Assembly (NCBI GenBank): GCA_963813345.1
Contig: CAWEYR010000011.1
Location: forward strand, 124,001-188,000
From: CAWDDA01 sp963813345
GTDB lineage: Bacteria > Acidobacteriota > Blastocatellia > RBC074
Reading direction: 5' to 3'
DNA length: 64,000 nt
Positions within the stretch are counted from its first letter, which is position 1; each line of letters opens with the position of its first letter. Both the position numbers and the translations under genes were made by a program. Below the pieces are notes generated by a model that saw only the letters and a program-made list of their open reading frames with translations, made no database searches and was not told where the DNA came from. This document shows positions 31,137-39,940 of this stretch, one piece after another.

Positions 31137-34075
31137 ATGAGAAAGTTCGCCCTGATTTGCACCTCGCTGTTGCTCAGTGCGCTTGCCCTAAACACGCCCC
31201 TTTCTACGTGGTTGAACGAGAGCTCAACCACGAATGCTCAGACCCCTGGTAAGGACGGAGCTGTTACGGTTACGGCAGCCAACACTGTCGTTAACCGGTA
31301 CTCTGTTCTCACCGCGAATGCGGCCGCCGGCGGAACGACGCTGGTAGTCGCCAACGCAGGCGGGGCCAATGGCCTCGACCCGTCGACTCTCGTTGCCAAC
31401 GACGTGCTGCTTGTTATTCAAATGCAAGGGGCGACGATTGACACGACCGACACCGCTGCGTATGGAACAGTGACCAGCCCTGGAAGTGCGGGACTCTTCG
31501 AGTTCACTGCGGTTACCAGTGTGGCCGGTAACACGATCACCGTCGGCTGTGCGCTCAAGAACAGCTACACGGCTTCTGGCAAGGTGCAGGTCATCAAGGT
31601 GCCGCAGTATTCCAGTTTGACCGTCGATCCGGGCGGTTCGATCACTGCGCCTGCCTGGAATGGCACGTTCGGTGGTGTCGTTGCAACCTTCGTGCAGGGA
31701 CAAACGACCATCAACGGAGCGATTGATGTCAGCGGACAAGGCTTCCGCGGCGGTGCGCTCAGCGACAACGGACTTGGCTTTAACTCGGTAGTCTATCGCA
31801 CGGCAAGCACTGAGTTCGGAGCCGTCAAGGGCGAAGGCATCGCTGGTTCGGCATCCGACTATGACACGCTTGGCGGCCGGTTCGGACGTGGCGCTGCAGC
31901 CAATGGCGGCGGCGGCGGCACCTCACACAATACCGGTGGCGGTGGCGGCGCGAATGGCAACAATGGTCAGGCATATACGGGCGCTGGAGTGATGGACGGC
32001 GCGGCCCTCGGCGCTGCTGCCTGGTCGCTTGATCCTGAGTTCATAGCAAACGCCAACTCGCTTAACAAATTCCGGCGGCGGCGGCCGCGGCGGATATGGT
32101 TATTCCGATCCCGCGACTGACATCAATGCAGTCGCAACCGGTCCTGGCAATCCGCTCTGGCTGGGCGATCTTCGCAGGCCAGTGGGTGGCCGCGGTGGCC
32201 ATCCAGTTGCCAATGACGCATCAACCCGCGTCAACCTCGGTGGCGGAGGCGGCGCAGCTCATCAGAACAATCTTGACGGTGGAGCCGGCGGAAACGGCGG
32301 CGGAATCGTCTTCCTGGTGGGTAGCGGCGACGTCACCGGTACCGGCACGATTCGATCAAACGGTTCCAATGGCCAGGACAGTGCCGACGAGCATCGTGAT
32401 GGCGGTGGCGGCGGCGGCGCCGGTGGTTCGATTGTTGTCATCGGGACCAACCTGACTGGCGTTGCACTCGCAGCCAATGGCGGCAATGGCGGCAATCATA
32501 TGCGGCCCATCGGCAGGTTCACCAATGAAGGTCACGGCCCTGGCGGCGGCGGCGGCGGTGGATTTGTGGCAACGTCTGACGGTCCGCTTACAACGAGTGT
32601 TGCGGGCGGCAACAACGGTGTCACGTTTGCCTCAACGCTTACCGAATTTCCTCCCAACGGCGCGACAAAGGGCGCTACTGGTGCTACGGGTGGAGTTGTA
32701 AGCTTCCCGTACCCCTGCCCGAGAGGAGTTACAGCGCGAGTCAACTCGCGAATCCTTTCAAGCGATGTCTGTGTCGGCGGTGGAAGGATTATTACGGTCC
32801 GGTCGCAGGTAACCAACAACGGGCCTGGAATACAGCAAGATAACCCGGGACCTGAATACCTCGCTGATTTGCCCGCGCAAGTCGATCCGGTACTCAATTC
32901 CTGCTCGGCCACCTCTGGCAATTGTGCAATTGTCGGGAACCAGGTTGAGTGGGATGGTTCGCTTGCAGCGAATCAGATCGTAACGATCGAGTTTCGTGTC
33001 AGAGTCCGGAACAATGTGACCGAAGGTACGAATATCTGTATCGATACCAAGGTCAATTACGATTCAGACGGCAATGGCTCCAACGACACGTCCGATTCAT
33101 CACGTCCGTGCATCCGGACCAATTGCCCGCCAGTAACACCCTGCATCGGTCCTCTGTGCCCGAGCACCGTTGGACCTGGCGACAAGTTCCCGCTACTTGG
33201 GAATAGCGGTCCGAGCGACCAGAAGCCAGCATCGGTTCTGGTCTATCCGATCTATACCTCGAGCTCAACCGCGCCAAACAGATCGAATACCTCGATCAGT
33301 TTGACGAACACGAGCACGTCGTCAGCTGCGTTCGTCCATTTGTTCTTTGTGAATGGCGCGAACTGCACAGTGTCTGACCGTTATATCTGTCTGACAGCAC
33401 AACAGACCACATCATTCCTGGCGTCGGATATGGATCCTGACACTACGGGATACCTTGTGGCTGTCGCGACGGATCAGAACGGGTGGCCGCGGGCCTTCAA
33501 TCACCTTATCGGTGACGCGTATGTCAAGACAGTAATCCAGGGCAGTAGCTTCTTTGGAAGTTACGGTGCTGAAGGATTCACTGCTCTCCGGGAGCAAACT
33601 CCGAGTTTGACTGCCCAGGTCGCACCGATAATCTTTAACGGGGTCGACTATGATCTCGCACCTTTCGTGCTGGCTGTCTCTAGCATCCTGAGCCGGGTTG
33701 ACGGCAACTTCACATGGATGCTCGTGGCGAGCTTACAACGGAAGTCTGGTGAGCGGGCCAAGCAGTATCGGGAACATCTTTGGTCTCCTCTTTGATGACG
33801 CTGAAGATGCGGCGAGCTTCCCGGCATCGGCCGGTTGCCAGTGGCGGATCATACTCAGCGACGACACTCCGAGGATCGTGCCAAGGTTCACAGTCAAGAT
33901 TCCGAGCACGAGAACCGGATGGATGAAGTTCTGGTCGACAAGCGCCACCGGAATCGCTGGCGTGGTCTTTAACGCTAATGCTAATGCGGATGGCTATAAT
34001 GGCGGCCGCACAATGCACAAGCTGACACTGACCGCTGCCGGTTACACCATTCCAGTACTCCCGCCGTCCTGCTAG
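31137..34075 (+). CDS. Large secreted glycine-rich protein with DUF11-like domain (two frameshifts)
   Basis: About 979 codons, start fixed by AAGGAG upstream of MRKFALICTSLLLS; signal peptide cleaved near TTNAQ. Order: a beta-rich domain (about residues 40-230), a long glycine/asparagine-rich segment with many GGGGG tracts (GAAANGGGGGTSHNTGGGGG and later repeats, about 230-530), a DUF11-like adhesion module (VRSQVTNNGPGIQQDNPG ... ICIDTKVNYDSDGNG), a cysteine/proline stretch (CPPVTPCIGPLCPS), and a C-terminal domain of about 300 residues ending PVLPPSC. Frames change near 32070 and 33725 (one extra base each). It is probably an exported or cell-surface structural protein; related glycine-rich proteins are linked to adhesion or gliding, but function is not shown. 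An intrinsic terminator follows. Confidence 0.75.
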
Positions 34076-34100
34076 GACTCGGGAGTACTCCTAAAACTCA

Positions 34101-34134
34101 AGGGGCTCGATGCTTCGGCATCGAGCCCCTTTTT
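34101..34134 (+). terminator. Intrinsic terminator after the glycine-rich protein gene
   Basis: A 13-base perfect stem AGGGGCTCGATGC / GCATCGAGCCCCT with a TTCG tetraloop, followed by TTTT. The stop of the gene is 26 bases upstream. Confidence 0.95.
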
Positions 34135-34135
34135 A

Positions 34136-34252
34136 GTGGTCAGTGGTCGGTGTAGTGGAGTGTCAAGCTGTTCAGCTTGCGTGGTCTTGAGTTCTTTCTC
34201 GCACCTTCAGCGAAGAGCTGAAGCCTGAACACTGTCTTGACCACTGGCCATG
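34136..34252. repeat. Degenerate nested palindrome (GTGGTCA outer, family B-like core)
   Basis: Starts GTGGTCAGTGGTCGGTGTAG and ends with the inverse GACCACTGGCCA; the core GTCAAGCTGTTCAGCTTG with GAGCTGAAGCCTGAACACTG is a diverged form of the AAGCTTTAGCTT core seen at 8803. It separates two convergent genes. Confidence 0.65.
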
Positions 34253-34255
34253 ACC

Positions 34256-34753
34256 CTATTCCAATTGCGGCTCGAAGCCTTCCACGGGACGGGAGGAGAG
34301 TGAATTGCGCATGATCATCCGGGCACATGCATTCCAGCGCAGAATCGGATCATCGTTCCCTGCCGGCCGGAGAGCTTCCGCCCGCTCGAAGTGGTGCATC
34401 GCTTCGCGGAGCCATTCGTACGCGTCGTAGCCAGCTCCGGGCCCTCCCTGACTCAATCTCGCCTTGGCCTGGCGCTCAGCAACGATGCCTGCGTAATAAG
34501 CGCGCTGGTAATCGTCCGTCAGCTTGTCAACGACTTCGCGCGCCTTTGTCGCTCCGATGGCGTAACCGCGCGTAAGCCTGTCCGAGAGCGCGAGCAGCAG
34601 CGACACCAGGGCCTGCTGATTGTCTGGATCGATCTGAAGAACATCCAGACAGATGCTCTCCGCTTCTGCCGGCTCATTGAGGAGCCTGTAATGGTGTGCT
34701 TTCTCGAGCGCTTGCGGAATTCCTTCGAGTGAAAGCGGCTTGAGAGTGAACAA
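34256..34753 (-). CDS. TPR-like cytosolic protein in the frd operon
   Basis: A 165-residue all-helical protein with no signal peptide. The first half has a TPR-like pair (AHHYRLLNEPAEAESICLDVLQIDPDNQQALV), then charged helices and GGPGAGYDAYEWLREAMHHFERAEALRP, a second TPR-like motif. I do not recognise a named family. It starts 13 bases after the frdD stop, so it is very likely cotranscribed with frdABCD and may help assembly of the complex or respond to its state; that is inference from position. Confidence 0.65.
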   Translation of the reverse strand: MFTLKPLSLEGIPQALEKAHHYRLLNEPAEAESICLDVLQIDPDNQQALVSLLLALSDRLTRGYAIGATKAREVVDKLTDDYQRAYYAGIVAERQAKARLSQGGPGAGYDAYEWLREAMHHFERAEALRPAGNDDPILRWNACARMIMRNSLSSRPVEGFEPQLE

Positions 34754-34766
34754 GGTTCACCTCCTG

Positions 34767-35120
34767 TCAGTCAAAGTTCCAGAGAAGATATCCGGCCACA
34801 ATCGTGCCCACGACGGCAGTTCCGTAGCAGAGGATCGAGATCACTTCATTGAGATGTTTTATCTGCAACCCATCATAGAGCGTGAAGCGAAATCGATGTG
34901 CCCAGTGAAAGAGCGGGAGTGAACAGATCACAAAAAGCGCCAGACGCACCAGTGGAGAACTCACCAGTTCCGAAAGATAGGCATGGCTCGGCATATTTAC
35001 CCAGCCCAGCGGGATGGCAAAGCCGATGAGCACGAGAAATGCCGGCAGAAACAATGCCGCAACAACACCGCCCGAACTGAAGAGCGTCCAGAGCAACGGC
35101 TCTATTGATCTCTTATGCAT
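34767..35120 (-). CDS. frdD: Fumarate reductase subunit D (membrane anchor)
   Basis: A 117-residue membrane protein with three predicted helices, the same size as E. coli FrdD. It opens MHKRSIEPLLWTLFSSGG, a signature of the FrdD family, and has HWAHRFRFTLYDGLQIKH near the C-terminus. With FrdC it anchors the FrdAB module to the membrane and forms the quinone pocket; neither anchor is expected to bind haem in this type. It lies three bases after frdC. Confidence 0.88.
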   Translation of the reverse strand: MHKRSIEPLLWTLFSSGGVVAALFLPAFLVLIGFAIPLGWVNMPSHAYLSELVSSPLVRLALFVICSLPLFHWAHRFRFTLYDGLQIKHLNEVISILCYGTAVVGTIVAGYLLWNFD

Positions 35121-35123
35121 GAT

Positions 35124-35543
35124 TCAGCTCCTCCCCACCAGCAGATAGGCGATCAAAAGTGAAACACCCAGCCAGGCGATATAGTTTGGAGCGGCGACGG
35201 CCCAGTCCGGGAGCCGCTTGCCGCCAAACCGCACCGGCATCGCTCTGGGCGCAAGATTGAACCACGTGATCGCATGAAAGACCACCAGGAAGAGAGCAAT
35301 CAAACTCAGAATCAAACCAATTGGCGATCGCTGAAACTCCTCAAAATGTGCCAGCGCCACCACACCCTCACTGAGCGAATAAACAAACCATAGTATGAGG
35401 ATGACGATGTATGCCACGCCAAGACTGGTCAATTCCCGCAATATGAAGCGGAAATGACTCCACTGCTTGGTCCACCAATAGGTCGAGACTTTTGTGCGAT
35501 ACCACTTCGGGTGATAGAGCCTGTACGAGGATCGTCCCGTCAT
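35124..35543 (-). CDS. frdC: Fumarate reductase subunit C (membrane anchor)
   Basis: A 139-residue protein with three predicted helices and the FrdC N-terminal signature YHPKWYRTKVSTYWWTKQWS, close in length to E. coli FrdC. A conserved FHAITWFNLAPRAMPVRFG segment holds the histidine/glutamate-type quinone-site region. It forms the membrane domain with FrdD and takes electrons from or to menaquinone. Fifteen bases separate it from frdB. Confidence 0.88.
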   Translation of the reverse strand: MTGRSSYRLYHPKWYRTKVSTYWWTKQWSHFRFILRELTSLGVAYIVILILWFVYSLSEGVVALAHFEEFQRSPIGLILSLIALFLVVFHAITWFNLAPRAMPVRFGGKRLPDWAVAAPNYIAWLGVSLLIAYLLVGRS

Positions 35544-35558
35544 TGCAGGCTTCCCTCC

Positions 35559-36303
35559 TTACTTGCTTCCCCAGGGAAGAAGAAGCGACTTGAACCAATC
35601 CTGAACTGCACTCAGCTTGTATTGTTGAATCGCGCCCGCAGGATCAACGCCTTTGGGACAAGCCTTCGAACATTCACCCACAAATGTGCATCCCCATATG
35701 CCTTCGTGTTGCGACAAGTATCTCAAGTCTTTCGTGCGATCCCTCGTCACGGGAATCATGGTTGTACCGCTGGGCAAGTGCGATAGCCGCCGGACCTATA
35801 AAATGTGTATCGAGACCAAAGACCGGACAAGCGGAGTAACATAACAGACAGTTGATGCACATGCTGAACTGTTTGAAACGATCAAGCTCATCGGGTGTCT
35901 GCAGGTATTCGCCCTTTTCCGGAGGCGATTCCTCCTTGCGAATGATCCAGGGCTTGACGCTTTCAAGCTTCGACAGAAAATCGGTGATCTCAACCACCAG
36001 ATCGCGAATTACCGGGAAGTACCTCAGTGGCTCGACGCGGATCACCCCCGGAGTGTAATGAGTAAGGAAGGTCGCGCAAGTCAACTTGGGTTCACCATTG
36101 ACCATCATGCCGCAACTTCCACACACTCCCATCCGGCAACTCCACCGGAACGACAATGATCCATCGAGCCTATCCTTTATATAGTTGAGCGCGTCGAGAA
36201 CAACCCAATCGTCACGCAAAGGTACTTCGTAGGAATCAAATGTCGGCTCGGTCTCAAACTCAGGCCGATAGCGCGCGACTTCGAGTAATACGGTTTCCGC
36301 CAT
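35559..36303 (-). CDS. frdB: Fumarate reductase iron-sulfur subunit (one frameshift)
   Basis: About 248 codons with all three iron-sulfur centres: [2Fe-2S] in SCRMGVCGSCGMMVNG ... LTCATF, [4Fe-4S] in CINCLLCYSACP, and [3Fe-4S] in CTFVGECSKACPKGVDPA, ending QYKLSAVQDWFKSLLLPWG. One extra base at about 35724 shifts the frame between SHERL and RYLSQHEGIWGC; E. coli FrdB aligns through this joint without a gap. Carries electrons between the FAD in FrdA and the quinone site. Most likely functional, with the shift a sequence error. Confidence 0.87.
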
Positions 36304-36355
36304 ATCATCCTTTCTTCTTTCCTGGCTTTCTTTTCCTGGCTGTTTCCGGTTGTTC

Positions 36356-38098
36356 TCAATTTCCGTAGACCCGCTTACCCGGAGGCCACCGGGTAATGGT
36401 TACGGGCAGATACTCGACTTTTGATGAACCATCCTTCTGCCGATAGACAAGCGAGTGAGCGAGGTAGTGTTCATCGTCCCGTTCTGGATAGTCTGTGCGC
36501 TGGTGTGCACCGCGTGACTCCTGCCGGCTGGATGCGGCATCGACTATCGTCTGTGCTACGTCAAGCATGTACCCGAGCTCGAGTGCCGCCGTGAGCTCTG
36601 TGTTGAATGTATGGCTGCGATCATCAATGGTCACGTCCTCGAATCGCTCCTTGAGCTCTCGTAACTTTGCGCTCGCTGCTTCCAGCGACGCTTTCGTCCG
36701 ATAGATTCCAGCTCCGTTCTCGACTGCCTTCTGCATTTCGTCCCTGATCGTCGAAATGCGCTCCTTTCCACCGGACTTCTCAAGAAAGCCCTTCTGAAGC
36801 CGCCGCTGCTCATCAAGAGCCTGAGCGACAACAGAGCTCGAAGGCTGCGGCTGATCGAGCGCAAACCTGGCGGCATTTCTGCCGGCGCGCGCACCAAAGA
36901 CGAGCAACTCCGTCAGTGAATTCGAGCCAAGGCGGTTGGCACCATTAATACTGACGCACGCGACTTCTCCTGCGGCAAAAAGGCCGCTAAGCGGGGTCGC
37001 TCCGTGAATGTTCGTGTGTACTCCCCCCATCATGTAATGAACAACCGGACGGACGGGGATCAACTCCTTGATGGGGTCGATGTTCTGATACTTTAGACAG
37101 AGCTCCCTGACAAACGGCAACCGCCCGTTGATGACCTTCTCGCCGAGATGCCGAATGTCGAGATGAACAACCGGCCCATAAGGCCCCTCAATAGTTCGGC
37201 CCTTCTCATGCTCCTTGACGAATGCCTGCGACAGGCGGTCACGAGGTCCCAGTTCCATCGATCGCAGCACAGGCTTGGCCTGCGGCGTCCCAAGGTCATA
37301 GTCCTGAAGATAGCGGTAGCCATCCTTATTAATCATGTAGCCGCCTTCAGCCCGCGCGGCCTCCGTGATCAGGATCCCGGTGAATGGAAGCCCAGTCGGA
37401 TGGTACTGGACGAATTCCATATCCTTGAGGGGCACGCCCGCACGGAAAGCAATCGCCATCCCATCGCCATTCTTGATGTTTGCGTTTGTCGTAAATGGGA
37501 AAAGGCGTCCACAGCCTCCAGTGCACAGAATGACCGCTTTTGCGAGAATCGCCTGTATTCGGCCGGTCATGAGCTCGATCGCGACCACGCCCTGAACGCG
37601 TCCGTCTTCAACCAGGAGCGACGTCACAAACCACTCGTCATACCTTTTGATGTGCTGGTATTTGAGCGATGTCTGAAAGAGCGTGTGAAGCATGTGAAAG
37701 CCGGTCTTGTCAGCGGCAAACCACGTGCGCCTCTTCTTCATTCCTCCGAACGCCCGCACCGCAACGTGGCCGTCGGGTTCGCGGTTCCACGGGCATCCCC
37801 AGTGTTCCAGCTGGAGCATCTCACGCGGAGCTTCGTTCACAAAAAGCTCAACCGCATCCTGATCGGGAAGCCAGTCGCCACCGGAAATGGTGTCGTAGGC
37901 GTGCTCATCGAGACTATCATCGGGTTTGATAACTGCGGCCGCACCGCCCTCGGCAGAAACCGTATGGCTGCGCATCGGATAGACTTTTGAAACAACTGCT
38001 ACGCTGAGGCGAGGATCAACTTCGGCAATCGCGATGGCCGCACGCAGTCCGGCGCCACCGCCGCCAACCAGCAGAATATCGTGGTCCAGGATCTCCAT
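36356..38098 (-). CDS. frdA: Fumarate reductase flavoprotein subunit
   Basis: A 580-residue FAD-binding catalytic subunit. The dinucleotide-binding GGGGAGLRAAIA is at the N-terminus, the covalent-FAD histidine is in MRSHTVSAEGG, substrate-site motifs are QYHPTGLP and RPVVHYMMGGVHTN, and NRLGSNSLTELLVFG is conserved. The sequence is of the E. coli FrdA type (interconverts fumarate and succinate with a four-subunit frdABCD complex) and clearly distinct from the SdhA encoded at 39941. First gene of the operon frdA-frdB-frdC-frdD-TPR. A dyad (38128-38152) lies just upstream. Confidence 0.9.
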   Translation of the reverse strand: MEILDHDILLVGGGGAGLRAAIAIAEVDPRLSVAVVSKVYPMRSHTVSAEGGAAAVIKPDDSLDEHAYDTISGGDWLPDQDAVELFVNEAPREMLQLEHWGCPWNREPDGHVAVRAFGGMKKRRTWFAADKTGFHMLHTLFQTSLKYQHIKRYDEWFVTSLLVEDGRVQGVVAIELMTGRIQAILAKAVILCTGGCGRLFPFTTNANIKNGDGMAIAFRAGVPLKDMEFVQYHPTGLPFTGILITEAARAEGGYMINKDGYRYLQDYDLGTPQAKPVLRSMELGPRDRLSQAFVKEHEKGRTIEGPYGPVVHLDIRHLGEKVINGRLPFVRELCLKYQNIDPIKELIPVRPVVHYMMGGVHTNIHGATPLSGLFAAGEVACVSINGANRLGSNSLTELLVFGARAGRNAARFALDQPQPSSSVVAQALDEQRRLQKGFLEKSGGKERISTIRDEMQKAVENGAGIYRTKASLEAASAKLRELKERFEDVTIDDRSHTFNTELTAALELGYMLDVAQTIVDAASSRQESRGAHQRTDYPERDDEHYLAHSLVYRQKDGSSKVEYLPVTITRWPPGKRVYGN

Positions 38099-38127
38099 AT
38101 TTTTTTAGTGCCCCCTGAAGACAAAAC

Positions 38128-38152
38128 GCTCGCGAGACTAACACTTGCGAGC
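38128..38152. promoter_or_regulatory. Dyad upstream of frdA
   Basis: GCTCGC and GCGAGC arms with a 13-base spacer, about 30 bases before the frdA ATG. It could be an operator for redox or LysR control, or a hairpin in the leader. Weak evidence. Confidence 0.35.
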
Positions 38153-38168
38153 CATGATTTTCAAGGTA

Positions 38169-38228
38169 CCACAAACTAAAGTTTGAACTCGAACCCAACT
38201 GAGTTTGAGTTAAGCTTAGCTTTGTTGG
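38169..38228. repeat. Diverged palindromic repeat family B over the LysR stop
   Basis: Left arm ACAAACTAAAGTTTGAACTC and right arm GAGTTTGAGTTAAGCTTAGC (inverse, imperfect). The right arm contains the last codons and stop of the LysR gene. Confidence 0.65.
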
Positions 38229-39112
38229 TTGCGAGCTTTCATCAAGAGATCGATGAACGCGCGCGCGGCAAGTGTGAAGACTTTCCCTTTACGGTGAATG
38301 ATCCCAATCTCACGCGTGAATGTGCCCTCGACGAATCCCACGGAAACAAGCGTTCCACTGCGGACTTCGTTGACCACTGAGTTCTTCGGCAGAATCGTTA
38401 CGCCAATTCCAGCCTCTACACACCGCTTTATCGTTTCGATGTTGTCGAATTCCATCGAATAGCTCACGCGAACCCGGTGATCGCCAAGAAGCCGGTCAAT
38501 CGCCTTCCTCGTCGGAATGTCGCGCTCGAAACCCACAAAGGGCTCCCCATTCAGACGAACGAGACTGACACGACGATGCCGTGCCAGCGAATGATCAGGA
38601 CGACATACCAGGACCAGCTTTTCGCGGCGAAACGAAATCACCTGCAGACGCGGCTTACGAAGTGGGAGGGCAACGATCCCGAAATCGATCGTATTATTCA
38701 AACAGGCTTCATAGACCTTGTCCGTCCGGCTATACTCAAGCCTGACATTCACCTTCGGGTTCGCTTCGATAAACTGTTTTACATAGGGCGGCAGGTGGTG
38801 AAGTCCGACGCTGTAAACGGTCGCGATGCGCAGCGTTCCAGCCAGGTGGTCTATGCCTGAGCTGAGCTCGTTTTCAAGCGCCAGAAAGCTCTCGACCATC
38901 TGCTTCGACACTGAATGGAGACGCCGGCCGGCCGCCGTCAGGACAACACCCTTGCGGTTGCCTCGTTCAATCAAAGGCTGACTGAACCGGCTTTCGAGCA
39001 TTCGCACCTGTTGGCTGACTGCTGACTGCGAAACGCGGTTGAGGGCCGCGGCCTTTGAGAAACTGCCGGTCTCTGCCAGATCACAAAAGGTCTTCAGTGT
39101 TTCGAGATGCAC
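38216..39112 (-). CDS. LysR-family transcriptional regulator between frd and sdh
   Basis: A 298-residue LysR regulator. The winged helix-turn-helix is at residues about 12-60 (ETGSFSKAAALNRVSQSAVS, then QQVRMLESRF), followed by the effector-binding domain of two alpha/beta lobes. It is transcribed in the same direction as frdABCD and divergently from sdhCAB, so it is well placed to control both. A LysR-type dyad sits in the divergent gap. The effector is unknown; a dicarboxylate or redox signal is a reasonable guess. Confidence 0.88.
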   Translation of the reverse strand: MHLETLKTFCDLAETGSFSKAAALNRVSQSAVSQQVRMLESRFSQPLIERGNRKGVVLTAAGRRLHSVSKQMVESFLALENELSSGIDHLAGTLRIATVYSVGLHHLPPYVKQFIEANPKVNVRLEYSRTDKVYEACLNNTIDFGIVALPLRKPRLQVISFRREKLVLVCRPDHSLARHRRVSLVRLNGEPFVGFERDIPTRKAIDRLLGDHRVRVSYSMEFDNIETIKRCVEAGIGVTILPKNSVVNEVRSGTLVSVGFVEGTFTREIGIIHRKGKVFTLAARAFIDLLMKARNQQS

Positions 39113-39122
39113 CGAAGGCTAT

Positions 39123-39137
39123 ATTAGCACAGCTAAT
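39123..39137. promoter_or_regulatory. LysR-type operator ATTAGC-ACA-GCTAAT
   Basis: Perfect dyad of 6-base arms; the inner TTAGCACAGCTAA fits the T-N11-A LysR box. It lies 11 bases upstream of the LysR ATG and about 100 bases upstream of sdhC, in an AT-rich divergent gap, the usual place for autoregulation and control of the divergent operon. Confidence 0.65.
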
Positions 39138-39240
39138 TTAAAAGTTAAGTATTTTGAATTTGTCTTAAATAGCTCAATCCTGATAGTCTCGAATGATGAG
39201 AGTGCGCGTTGAGAGGTGCTGCCATGAGAGGTGCTGAAAG

Positions 39241-39918
39241 ATGGTGAGCATCGGATTTCTCTTCAAATCGTCGCCTGGTAAGAAATACGTGATGGGAATC
39301 ACGGGACTGCTCCTTTTTGGCTTTGTGATTGCCCATATGATCGGGAATCTGCAGATATTCCTCGGTCCAGAGGTGATCAACGAATATGCCGCGTCCCTCA
39401 AGGGGCTTCCCGCCCTGCTCTGGGCTCTTCGCCTCGGCCTCCTGCTTGTAGTCGTCCTTCACATTACATCTGCAGTTCAGCTCGCGATCGAGAACCGCCG
39501 TGCGCGGCCACGCGGTTACGATACGGGGAAGCCCGTAGCATCGAGTTATGCCGCGCGAACCATACTGATCACCGGACTCATAGTCTTCGCATTCATTCTT
39601 TTTCATCTTGCGCACTTCACTGCCGGTTTCGTTGATCCACAACTGCTCGAGCTGAGAGATGCAGTTGGCCGGCACGATGTTTACACGATGATGATCCGCG
39701 GTTTTTCAAGTCCGGTTGTTGCGGTGTTCTACATAGCAGCTACGGGACTTCTATGCCTTCATCTCAGTCACGGTGTCTCGAGCTCGTTTCAATCGCTCGG
39801 GTTGAGAAGCAACAGCACGCTGCGCTTCTTCAAGCGAGTTGCAGCAATATCAGCGGCTCTCATCTTTATCGGCAATTCATCTATCCCGGTGGCAATCCTC
39901 GCAGGTCTGGGAAAGTAG
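39241..39918 (+). CDS. sdhC: Succinate dehydrogenase cytochrome b subunit
   Basis: A 225-residue membrane protein with five predicted helices, of the single-subunit dihaem cytochrome b type found in epsilonproteobacteria, Bacteroidetes and Acidobacteriota. It starts MVSIGFLFKSSPGKKYVMGITG, the family signature; candidate haem histidines are in VIAHMIGN, VVLHITSA, FHLAHFTAG and CLHLSHGVSS. It holds two haems and exchanges electrons with menaquinone. First gene of sdhCAB; 22 bases separate it from sdhA. Confidence 0.9.
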   Translation: MVSIGFLFKSSPGKKYVMGITGLLLFGFVIAHMIGNLQIFLGPEVINEYAASLKGLPALLWALRLGLLLVVVLHITSAVQLAIENRRARPRGYDTGKPVASSYAARTILITGLIVFAFILFHLAHFTAGFVDPQLLELRDAVGRHDVYTMMIRGFSSPVVAVFYIAATGLLCLHLSHGVSSSFQSLGLRSNSTLRFFKRVAAISAALIFIGNSSIPVAILAGLGK

Positions 39919-39940
39919 ACGGCTGGAGGAAGGCGCGATC

